Source: an uncultured Paraglaciecola sp.
GTDB taxonomy: Bacteria > Pseudomonadota > Gammaproteobacteria > Enterobacterales > Alteromonadaceae
Assembly (NCBI GenBank): GCA_905479025.1
Contig: CAJQKX010000065.1
Span: forward strand, 1-5,968
Length of the DNA stretch: 5,968 bases
Reading direction: 5' to 3'
Made by a program: the position numbers and the translations under genes. How positions within the stretch are numbered: the stretch's first letter is position 1; every line of letters begins with the position of its first letter. The notes beneath the pieces are model-generated. The model saw only the letters and a program-made list of their open reading frames with translations. It was not told the DNA's origin and did not search any database. Shown piece after piece: positions 1 to 5,372 of this stretch.

Positions 1-1175
1 TAAACGTTAGTGAACTCAATAGGCATGGTCAATCCACAAATGGCGAAGTATACCAACTCAACTCTCAGTTGGTTGATTGGGCATACACACTGACCAAAGA
101 TGTTGCGTTAAATGATTATCCGGTTATGCAAGCTCTGCGAGACAAATACATCGGGTATCCAAATGCACAAAAACCACCATTTGTATTAAAAGGTGAACAT
201 TTAGCCGCATCCACTTTTTGGCATGGCGATTTATTAAATCAGTGGGCGAATAACTGGACTCACTACTGGACAGCTGGACAAGGAAATTTTGTTAGCTCGG
301 GTATGGAAGATACTGGCAGTTACCAGTCCATGATTTATTTAGACAATGCAGATAAAGTGGATAAATCTCGTTTTATGGTGGTTCGCACAGGCAGTAATTA
401 CTCTATGCCACCACCTGATTTATCCGCAATTGAAAATTTAAGACTTGAAAGTGGTGAAGATGGTTATGCAGGCATGCGTTCCGCCCTAGAATCAGCCTAT
501 TTAGTAGGCAGTAAAGTAGTGGATACTATTGTCGCTAATTGGTCACAATACAAATCCACTATGCCCTATGAAGTAAAAGGCAATATAGATGAAGTTAGCC
601 AACAGCAGCTTACCCAAAGCAATGAGAGTTCTGCCTCAATCAATAAAATATCGAGTATCACTGATAGCGAAAACCTATTGACCGCAAATCAATTGGCTAA
701 AGCCTTGAACCTAGAGGCACATGTTGAAGGTGGCTATTTTCGGCAAACATTTAAAGCGGATCACCGGCCTACTATTGCTACTCAAAATGGCGACAGAGTG
801 ACCATGAGCAGTATTTATTACTTGTTAAGTGCCCAATCCCCTATTGGCCATTTTCATATGAATCAATCAGATATCATGCATTATTTTCATATGGGCGATC
901 CTATTACCTACTTCATGCTTAATACCGACGGTAGTTTACAGCAAACTATATTAGGGCCAGATCCCATCAAAGGGCATCAAATGCAAATGATGGTTAAAGG
1001 TGGGACTTGGAAGGCATCGAAAATCTCTTCCGGTGGTAAATATGGATACGGCCTCATTGGTGAAGCCGTAGCTCCTGGTTTTGAGTACCCTGATATGCAG
1101 TTAGGTAAAACCGCTATGTTGTTGAAGCAGTTTCCACAGCATACACAAATCATTGAAGAACTGAGTCAAAAATAG
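1..1175 (+). CDS. Purine nucleoside permease (NUP) family protein fused to a C-terminal cupin_5 (DUF985) domain, 5'-truncated by the window edge
   Basis: The reading frame is open from base 3 to the TAG at 1173-1175, giving 390 visible residues. The true start lies left of the window; the in-frame TTG at 69 falls inside conserved sequence and is not a start. Visible residues 1-188 match the C-terminal half of NUP-family proteins. They include a WAYTLTKDV segment, YPNAQKPPFVLKGE, ASTFWHG, MEDTG (about 101-105) and RTGSNYSMPPP (about 128-138). A polar, Ser/Gln/Asn-rich linker follows (bases about 570-677). Residues about 226-370 form a complete cupin_5 domain with VEGGYFRQT, SSIYYLL, a His-rich stretch (HFH, then HYFHMGDP), LGPD and APGFEYPD. 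NUP proteins are linked to purine nucleoside uptake in Candida; MEDTG resembles a nucleoside phosphorylase motif, so an enzymatic role is possible. The cupin_5 function is unknown. Both domain assignments are strong, but the combined activity is not inferable. Confidence 0.92.
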   Translation, partial: NVSELNRHGQSTNGEVYQLNSQLVDWAYTLTKDVALNDYPVMQALRDKYIGYPNAQKPPFVLKGEHLAASTFWHGDLLNQWANNWTHYWTAGQGNFVSSGMEDTGSYQSMIYLDNADKVDKSRFMVVRTGSNYSMPPPDLSAIENLRLESGEDGYAGMRSALESAYLVGSKVVDTIVANWSQYKSTMPYEVKGNIDEVSQQQLTQSNESSASINKISSITDSENLLTANQLAKALNLEAHVEGGYFRQTFKADHRPTIATQNGDRVTMSSIYYLLSAQSPIGHFHMNQSDIMHYFHMGDPITYFMLNTDGSLQQTILGPDPIKGHQMQMMVKGGTWKASKISSGGKYGYGLIGEAVAPGFEYPDMQLGKTAMLLKQFPQHTQIIEELSQK

Positions 1176-1196
1176 GCTGTTAACTTTGCTAGGTAT

Positions 1197-1224
1197 TGAT
1201 ACTATTTAATCAGTATTGTTTTTT
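1197..1224 (+). terminator. Possible weak intrinsic terminator after the NUP-cupin gene
   Basis: Bases 1197-1203 can pair with 1212-1218 across an 8-base loop, and six T residues follow directly (1219-1224). The position, 20-50 bases after the stop codon, suits a terminator. The stem is AT-rich with a single G-C pair and two wobble pairs, so it would be weak and might allow read-through into the small downstream gene. Confidence 0.3.
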
Positions 1225-1250
1225 AATTCATTTTAACGTTGAGAAAAAAC

Positions 1251-1517
1251 ATGAAAAAAATATGCATCCCAGTAACATTAAGCTTAGCTTTTTTGATCTC
1301 CAGCATTAGCGCACAGGAAACAACACCACCCAACTTTATGACCGAGCAGTTATCAGAGCAGTTATTGAATCAAACCGTTGCACTTAGCGAGCCAAAATTA
1401 GTTAAAGCTCAAGCAGAATTATTACGTAAACACTATGACGCGTTAGTGCAAAGTGGATTTAGTAAAGACGAAGCACTGCAACTTGTTATTGCGATGGCTT
1501 CGCAACATCAACAATAA
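1251..1517 (+). CDS. Small secreted or periplasmic protein of unknown function (88 aa)
   Basis: I chose the ATG at 1251 over an in-frame TTG at 1239. It places MKK directly before a hydrophobic core, as in a Sec signal peptide, and has a weak GAG ribosome-binding element 7 bases upstream. Residues 1-21 are the likely signal peptide (ends ISA before QETT). The mature protein of about 67 residues is polar and predicted helical: an N-terminal Gln/Glu/Leu-rich helix, then a Lys/Ala/Leu helix around residues 48-67 (LRKHYDALVQSGF), then a short acidic helix around 71-83. There are no cysteines after the signal region, so disulfides or lipidation are not expected. It resembles small exported helical proteins annotated as hypothetical in marine gammaproteobacteria, and I know no function for it. 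It starts 75 bases after the NUP-cupin gene on the same strand, so co-transcription is possible but a weak terminator-like element lies between them. Confidence 0.72.
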   Translation: MKKICIPVTLSLAFLISSISAQETTPPNFMTEQLSEQLLNQTVALSEPKLVKAQAELLRKHYDALVQSGFSKDEALQLVIAMASQHQQ

Positions 1518-1528
1518 TATATAAGACT

Positions 1529-1599
1529 TAAAATACGACTCGAAAACATTCATTCTCTTCAATGTAAATGTTAACAATAAGAGGTCGTGGCGTATTTTA
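1529..1599. repeat. Inverted repeat, 9-bp arms (TAAAATACG / CGTATTTTA)
   Basis: Bases 1529-1537 are the exact reverse complement of 1591-1599, with 53 bases between them. The repeat begins 12 bases after the stop codon of the small secreted protein. No T-run marks it as a simple terminator on the plus strand. It could be part of a 3' end structure or an RNA element. Confidence 0.4.
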
Positions 1600-1704
1600 C
1601 CTATATGTATACATCAAAGGTTTATGAACGAACATGTGTCGGATAATGTTGTGCCTGAAGACCTGAGTTTTAAATGCTTGATGCTGATAGCATCATGACC
1701 TCTT
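1579..1704. repeat. Long-range inverted repeat, AAGAGGTC / GACCTCTT with extension
   Basis: Bases 1579-1586 are the exact reverse complement of 1697-1704. Pairing extends inward to 1589 and 1694 with one G-U wobble, giving an 11-bp stem around about 104 bases. It crosses the 1529-1599 repeat, so in RNA the two would be alternative structures or a pseudoknot. Confidence 0.4.
1679..1695. repeat. Short perfect hairpin, 7-bp stem with 3-base loop
   Basis: TGATGCT (1679-1685) and AGCATCA (1689-1695) are perfect reverse complements around a GAT loop. The sequence that follows (TGACCTCTTTGTTT) has only broken T-runs, so a terminator function is doubtful. The right arm overlaps the inner end of the 1579-1704 stem, so the two compete. 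Confidence 0.4.
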
Positions 1705-1808
1705 TGTTTAGACCTAGTAGGACCTAAAATATATAAAAACACCTAAAAATATTTTATTTAATATGGTGGATGAATTTGTAACTATTGACGAAAAAAAAAC
1801 AGTTAGCT

Positions 1809-1828
1809 TATCTCAAATTGGTGAGATA
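1809..1828. repeat. Perfect inverted repeat, TATCTCA / TGAGATA
   Basis: A 7-bp stem (1809-1815 with 1822-1828) encloses a 6-base loop. It sits alone in AT-rich sequence without a following T-run and could be a protein-binding dyad or a chance match. Confidence 0.3.
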
Positions 1829-2227
1829 TCGATAAATACAGCAACCATAAACTTTTCTTTTTATTTATGTATATCGATTGAAAAAATAAGACTATGAGTG
1901 GTTTTTGAGATTTATCTAGTAATTTAGATACAATATCCTCGTTTTGAATAGTTCAGTAAATAACCTGATATGTAGAGTAGTTATTAATGAATAGGTTTTA
2001 TATTTAAACTTTTATTAATAATCTTTATTGCATTACCCTTTTAAATGTCTATTTTTCATTGGTGAATATGATGCAAAAAAATGAAAACTAGGCTAAATGG
2101 CAGAAAAAACTAGTACACTTTTAGTAAATTAGCATCATCAAAAGCCTCAACTTCCTTTAAATAACCCAATTGATATCTCTTAACTTAAACTCAAAATATG
2201 TATTGTAAATAAAAGTTCGTTCTCTAT

Positions 2228-3229
2228 TTAAATGATTTTTTGCAACCAATGTTGTTTAACATCTTCTGCTAAAAAACTGGCGTTAAAACTATTTTTTACT
2301 AACTGTTCTAAATGATGTTTTTCTATAGGCAAATGATCGATAATTGCAAAAAAATTATCATTTAAATACCCCCCGAAGTAACTAGGATCATCGGCATTAA
2401 TGGTGGCCATTAGTCCTAAGTCGAGTAATTGCAATACGTTATGCTCTTGCATATGTTTAAACACTTTTAACTTAGTATTAGACAGGGGACACACGGTAAG
2501 TGGATGTTGTGATTGGATTAAAAACGCAATTAACTCGGGGTCTTCAATACACCGTACACCGTGGTCGATTCGATGCACATCCAATACTTTCAGTGCATCC
2601 CAAATGTACTCTGTTGGACCTTCTTCGCCTGCATGTGCCACCCGCTTCAATCCTAACGATTTGGCCATTTTAAACACTTGAGCAAATTTTTCAGGTGGAT
2701 TACCTAATTCGCTACTGTCCAGACCAACGGCAGTAATGTCGTCTAAATAAGGCCTTGCAGTCTCTAACGTCTCAATAGCACTTTGTTCTGTTAAATGCCT
2801 CAAGAAAGACATAATCAATAAGCAGGATTGCCCCCATTCTTGTTGTGCTTGTTTGATAGCCCGCTTAAATCCTGACATAAATATTTCAAATCCAATACCG
2901 CGTTGAGTATGGGTCTGCGGGTCAAACATTATTTCGGCGTGTACCACATTATCATCTTTGCACCTGAGCAAATAATTCCACATCAACTGGTAAAAATCGT
3001 CTTCGTCTTTAAGTACTGAAGCACCGAAGTAGTATAGGTCTAAAAAACTTTGAAGATCTTCGAAATCATAAGCCTTTCTTACATCTTCAATATTTGCATA
3101 AGGTAAGTCAACCCGATGCTTTTTTGCTAGAGCCATCATTAAGTCAGGCTCTAACGAACCTTCTATGTGTAAGTGTAATTCTACTTTTGGTAATGATGCT
3201 ACCCAATGCTTTAAGTTTTTTTTAGCCAT
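2228..3229 (-). CDS. Adenine deaminase (adenosine deaminase superfamily)
   Basis: This 333-residue cytosolic enzyme is predicted to hydrolyse adenine to hypoxanthine and ammonia with a bound divalent metal. The superfamily catalytic set is complete: metal ligands His19 and His21 in VELHLHIEG, His199 with catalytic Glu202 in HAGEE, His223 in RIDHG, and Asp280/Asp281 in NADDP. Several motifs favour the adenine-specific branch over true adenosine deaminases: HAEIMFDPQTHT, FLRHLTE, GLDSSELGNPP (about 170-179), VCPLSNTKLKVF and DDPSYFGGYLNDNF. Length is normal for the branch. I place the start at the ATG ending at 3229, which gives MAKKNLKHW and has an AGGTGGAG ribosome-binding sequence just upstream. 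An in-frame ATG at 3253 would add eight residues and is the alternative. The gene is divergent from the purine permease, which fits a shared role in purine use. No clear terminator follows it. Confidence 0.94.
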   Translation of the reverse strand: MAKKNLKHWVASLPKVELHLHIEGSLEPDLMMALAKKHRVDLPYANIEDVRKAYDFEDLQSFLDLYYFGASVLKDEDDFYQLMWNYLLRCKDDNVVHAEIMFDPQTHTQRGIGFEIFMSGFKRAIKQAQQEWGQSCLLIMSFLRHLTEQSAIETLETARPYLDDITAVGLDSSELGNPPEKFAQVFKMAKSLGLKRVAHAGEEGPTEYIWDALKVLDVHRIDHGVRCIEDPELIAFLIQSQHPLTVCPLSNTKLKVFKHMQEHNVLQLLDLGLMATINADDPSYFGGYLNDNFFAIIDHLPIEKHHLEQLVKNSFNASFLAEDVKQHWLQKII

Positions 3230-3231
3230 TT

Positions 3232-3239
3232 CTCCACCT
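3232..3239 (-). promoter_or_regulatory. Ribosome-binding site of the adenine deaminase gene
   Basis: On the minus strand this reads AGGTGGAG, with its AGG seven bases before the ATG at 3229. It supports that ATG over the upstream in-frame ATG at 3253, which has a shorter-spaced AGGGG in front of it. Confidence 0.55.
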
Positions 3240-3266
3240 ACCTTGTATAACATTCAGCCCCTAGTG

Positions 3267-3317
3267 TTGCGCCTATAATTGCACCAAAACATATAACTTT
3301 GTTAAATATGGGTGCAA
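3267..3317. promoter_or_regulatory. Cluster of NtrC-like half-sites (TTGCGCC, TTGCACC, GGTGCAA)
   Basis: TTGCGCC (3267-3273) and TTGCACC (3279-3285) are near-identical direct repeats, and GGTGCAA (3311-3317) is the exact inverse of the second. The enterobacterial NtrC site is TGCACC, a short spacer, then GGTGCA, so these are good half-sites. The spacing between the inverted halves is 25 bases, not about 5, so no full consensus site is present. The inverted halves are about 31 bases apart centre to centre, close to three helical turns. They lie about 140-190 bases upstream of the candidate sigma-54 promoter and 38-88 bases upstream of the deaminase start, so they could serve either gene. Another regulator could equally use them. 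Confidence 0.35.
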
Positions 3318-3359
3318 AAATAACGATGTTATCTAGATCAAATATATATTTATATCTCA

Positions 3360-3372
3360 AATCAAATAGCTA
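3360..3372 (+). promoter_or_regulatory. Possible IHF binding site
   Basis: The 13 bases match the IHF consensus WATCAANNNNTTR at all but one specified position (CTA in place of TTR). An A/T tract lies just upstream, as is common for IHF sites. It falls between the NtrC-like half-sites and the candidate sigma-54 promoter, where a DNA bend would be expected. AT-rich DNA yields such matches by chance, so confidence is low. Confidence 0.25.
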
Positions 3373-3393
3373 AAGCACAATTTTATTATTGTT

Positions 3394-3417
3394 TTATCAC
3401 ATTAGATGACATGATAA
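3394..3417. repeat. Inverted repeat TTATCA / TGATAA in the divergent region
   Basis: Perfect 6-bp arms (3394-3399 and 3412-3417) flank a 12-base spacer, about 40-60 bases upstream of the candidate permease promoter. It may be an operator, but nothing in the sequence names the regulator. Confidence 0.25.
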
Positions 3418-3456
3418 GTATTTTTACAGCATAAATCAGACCAATGCCAGACTAGA

Positions 3457-3472
3457 TGGTCAGCTTCTTGCT
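3457..3472 (+). promoter_or_regulatory. Candidate sigma-54 (RpoN) promoter for the purine permease gene
   Basis: TGGTCAGCTTCTTGCT aligns with the sigma-54 consensus TGGCACG-N4-TTGCW. The -24 GG (3458-3459) and -12 GC (3470-3471) are present with the obligatory 10-base spacing, and the TTGCT -12 element is perfect. The CAC after the -24 GG is not conserved (TCA). Transcription would begin near 3483, leaving a leader of about 54 bases before the ATG at 3537. A TATACT at 3474-3479 could instead be a sigma-70 -10 box, but no good -35 box lies at the right distance. Confidence 0.42.
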
Positions 3473-3506
3473 GTATACTTTTGTAAAACAACCATAAAAA
3501 TAAAAA

Positions 3507-3519
3507 TGATGTCACATCA
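3507..3519. promoter_or_regulatory. Perfect 13-bp palindrome in the permease leader, possible operator
   Basis: TGATGT and ACATCA flank a single central C. It lies between the candidate promoters and the permease start codon, 18 bases before the ATG. A symmetric dyad there suits a repressor site or a short leader hairpin. The binding protein is unknown. Confidence 0.3.
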
Positions 3520-3536
3520 AAACCAGAGCGATAAAT

Positions 3537-4865
3537 ATGTCTAATTTTCTTGAACACTTTTTTAAACTAAAAGAAAAAGGTACCAATCTCAAAACAGAAT
3601 TTATAGCAGGCTTAACGACCTTTGCAGCTATGTCTTATGTACTTGTCGTTAACCCTAGTATTTTAGGTGCAGGTGGTATGCCAATCGAAGGGCTGATCAC
3701 CGTCACTGCGATTGCAGCATGTCTCGGTACCTTATTAATGGCACTGATGACCAACTACCCCATCGCTATGGCGCCAGGTATGGGCCTCAATGCCTTTTTT
3801 GCCTTTACTATATGTTTAACCCGAGAAATACCATGGGACGCAGCATTAGGCATAGTATTTTGGAATGGTATTTTATTTTTACTGTTGTCTGTCACAGGCG
3901 TCAGAACCAAAATAGCCGAGGCCATACCGGCAGCTCTTAAAATTGGAGTGCAGTGCGGCATTGGGTTATTTATTGCCTTCATAGGTTTAAAGAATGCGGG
4001 CCTAGTAGTTGATAACCCTGCCACCTTCGTTTCTATTGGCGACCTATCTGAACCTGCCACTTTATTGGCCTTGGCAGGCATCATCTTAACCATCGTATTA
4101 GTCATTAGAAAAGTAACCGGTGCTATCCTGATTTCCGTAGTTGTGTTAAGCCTAATAGGGGCTTTCATACCTGTTGGCGACGGATATTTAACACAACATA
4201 CTAGCCAGTTTATCGGTCTACCTGATGATATAAGTAGTACATTTTTTGCCATGGACATTATGTACCCCATCGAATATTTTGCTGAAACATGGGATCTTAT
4301 TTTTGCACTACTATTCGTGAATATGTTTGATACCATCGGCACTTTAATAGGTGTATCCCGTCGAGCTAACCTGCTAGATGAGCAAGGAAAATTACCTAAA
4401 ATGGGCAAAGCCATGACGGCAGATGCAGTGGCTAGCGTTATGGGCGCTGCTATAGGTACGTCACCCGTAACCTCATACGTAGAATCGGCTGCAGGCGTAT
4501 CAGCAGGCGGCAGAACAGGACTGACATCGGTATTTGTTGCCCTGTGTTTTATGCTGGCATTGTTCCTCACTCCCCTTATGAAAGTCATCCCCTTAATGGC
4601 GACTACCCCGGCACTAATCATGGTGGGTATACTGATGATGGACTCCTTTAGACAGCTCGATTTTGACGACTTAACTTCCCTAGCGACTGCTACTGTCGCC
4701 CTGCTCGCTATGCCACTCACCTTTAGCATCAGCGAAGGTATTGCTCTTGGTTTTATTACTTACGTGGGCATAATGCTAGGCACAGGACGATATAAACAAG
4801 TGACAATGATCACTTATATTATGGCCGCGGTGTTTGTATTGAGATATGCGTTGGATTTGAAGTAA
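3537..4865 (+). CDS. AzgA-type purine base permease (NCS2 family, adenine/guanine/hypoxanthine uptake)
   Basis: This 442-residue inner-membrane protein is a secondary transporter predicted to import purine bases, probably with protons. Its length and roughly 12-14 hydrophobic segments fit the AzgA branch of NCS2, which includes PbuG of Bacillus and GhxP/AdeP of E. coli; it looks closer to PbuG. Diagnostic motifs are KTEFIAGLTTFAAMSY (19-34), APGMGLNAFFAF (79-90, with Asn85), MFDTIGT (263-269, with Asp265) and GTSPVTSYVES (307-317, with Glu316) followed by GGRTGLT (324-330). The Asn, Asp and Glu are in the family's substrate-binding motifs, so the protein should be active. Exact base preference cannot be read from sequence, but the divergent adenine deaminase gene makes adenine a likely substrate. 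The start ATG at 3537 has a weak AGAG eight bases upstream. Nitrogen control through the candidate sigma-54 promoter is inferred. Two hairpins close the gene. Confidence 0.95.
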   Translation: MSNFLEHFFKLKEKGTNLKTEFIAGLTTFAAMSYVLVVNPSILGAGGMPIEGLITVTAIAACLGTLLMALMTNYPIAMAPGMGLNAFFAFTICLTREIPWDAALGIVFWNGILFLLLSVTGVRTKIAEAIPAALKIGVQCGIGLFIAFIGLKNAGLVVDNPATFVSIGDLSEPATLLALAGIILTIVLVIRKVTGAILISVVVLSLIGAFIPVGDGYLTQHTSQFIGLPDDISSTFFAMDIMYPIEYFAETWDLIFALLFVNMFDTIGTLIGVSRRANLLDEQGKLPKMGKAMTADAVASVMGAAIGTSPVTSYVESAAGVSAGGRTGLTSVFVALCFMLALFLTPLMKVIPLMATTPALIMVGILMMDSFRQLDFDDLTSLATATVALLAMPLTFSISEGIALGFITYVGIMLGTGRYKQVTMITYIMAAVFVLRYALDLK

Positions 4866-4872
4866 ATCCAAC
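4850..4872 (+). terminator. Perfect hairpin spanning the permease stop codon
   Basis: GTTGGATTT (4850-4858) and AAATCCAAC (4864-4872) form a perfect 9-bp stem with a 5-base loop. The TAA stop codon (4863-4865) sits at the loop and stem junction. ATTTTG follows, a short T-run at best. It could be a weak terminator or a 3' end stabiliser. Confidence 0.35.
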
Positions 4873-4912
4873 ATTTTGAAGACATTGCAACTGTTAGCAC
4901 TTTTTATTTGAA

Positions 4913-4933
4913 AGCCATACTACCAGTATGGCT
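4913..4933 (+). terminator. Perfect hairpin downstream of the permease gene, likely terminator or 3' end
   Basis: AGCCATACT (4913-4921) and AGTATGGCT (4925-4933) form a perfect 9-bp stem with an ACC triloop, 48 bases after the permease stop. The sequence after it (ATTCATT) is T-rich but not a clean T-run, so termination may be inefficient or the hairpin may instead protect the mRNA 3' end. Confidence 0.5.
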
Positions 4934-5032
4934 ATTCATTAAATGTTTAGAGGTAAAATACTAAACCCTATGAATTACAATAAATTTTATAAGAGATACG
5001 CTTTCAGAGGCATTAAGTTTCACTAGGATTTG

Positions 5033-5125
5033 ATGGAAGTAGTCAATTTACATTTGGGATTAGCGAGAGTTGTAGTTTCTTTGCTCATAATAATAGAGAT
5101 GATTTTGATAGGGTCTCATCAGTAA
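5033..5125 (+). CDS. Possible 30-residue hydrophobic small protein
   Basis: An ATG at 5033 opens a 30-codon frame ending in TAA at 5123-5125. AGGA at 5025-5028 is a plausible, slightly close ribosome-binding site. The peptide has a short polar start (MEVVNLHLGLAR), then a hydrophobic run of about 15 residues (VVVSLLIIIEMILIG) interrupted by one Glu, and a polar end. This resembles a single-pass small membrane protein, but hydrophobic frames of this size arise easily in AT-rich DNA and I recognise no homologue. Confidence 0.18.
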   Translation: MEVVNLHLGLARVVVSLLIIIEMILIGSHQ

Positions 5126-5360
5126 TAATCAATCGGTCAATAGCACCAAACACATTCAAGCTAGTACAATAAAATTGAAGATGGAAGACATAAATTGTTG
5201 TTAAATCATAATGCTTGCTCATTCTTTAATCCCTGTGTGCTTTGTGTGTTGAAATTAAATAATGCGTAATGATATATTTATTAATAATTGTTCAATTATA
5301 GTTTGTGCAGTTATTCTTCTCACTTTTTATTAATTTATATTTCAACACTTCACCCTAATT

Positions 5361-5366
5361 TGAGGA
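5361..5366 (+). promoter_or_regulatory. Ribosome-binding site of the MaoC-like gene
   Basis: TGAGGA ends six bases before the ATG at 5373, a good Shine-Dalgarno match at proper spacing that fixes the start codon. Confidence 0.6.
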
Positions 5367-5372
5367 CATCAT

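Larger units (their letters stand above)
1518..2227. other. Long AT-rich intergenic region with inverted repeats, no convincing gene
   Basis: About 710 bases separate the small secreted protein from the convergently oriented adenine deaminase gene. Only very short open frames occur: ATG at 1624 gives 24 codons and ATG at 1763 gives 44 codons, neither with a well-placed ribosome-binding site or recognisable protein features. The left third (1529-1708) holds several inverted repeats listed separately. The remainder is mainly poly-A/T runs with short direct repeats such as ATATCGAT (1826 and 1871) and TTATTAAT (1981 and 2012). The region could hold an untranslated RNA or the eroded remains of a lost gene, but nothing identifiable survives. 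Confidence 0.6.
4866..5372. other. Intergenic region between purine permease and MaoC-like gene
   Basis: About 507 AT-rich bases separate the two plus-strand genes. The left end holds the two hairpins of the permease 3' end. The middle holds only one open frame worth noting (5033-5125, listed separately). The right end should contain the promoter of the MaoC-like gene. A possible pair is TTGTTC followed after 17 bases by TTATTC, near 5288-5316, but both boxes are weak. The length and the hairpins suggest the MaoC-like gene is transcribed independently. Confidence 0.55.

Noticed and set aside
1624..1698. 24-codon open frame starting at ATG 1624
   Set aside because: AAAGG upstream is only three bases from the ATG, too close, and the frame overlaps the inverted repeats.
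1763..1897. 44-codon open frame starting at ATG 1763
   Set aside because: There is no Shine-Dalgarno sequence and composition follows the surrounding A/T runs, so it is most likely chance.
2400..2681. Plus-strand open frame of 93 codons opposite the adenine deaminase gene
   Set aside because: It overlaps the HAGEE and RIDHG catalytic region of the deaminase and has no ribosome-binding site or recognisable protein features.
3439..3461. GACCA / TGGTC inverted repeat overlapping the candidate sigma-54 -24 box
   Set aside because: The arms are only 5 bp with a 13-base spacer, which is expected by chance; the sigma-54 reading explains the right arm better.
3254..3536. Purine riboswitch upstream of the permease or deaminase
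   Set aside because: I looked for the conserved purine aptamer core and its three-way junction on both strands and did not find it.
3719..3940. Plus-strand open frame of 73 codons within the permease gene
   Set aside because: It is an out-of-frame reading of conserved permease sequence, including APGMGLNAFFAF.
3755..4729. Long open frame on the minus strand (324 codons) opposite the permease gene
   Set aside because: It lies wholly inside the well-supported permease gene, its translation resembles no protein family I recognise, and its openness follows from the codon use of the sense strand.
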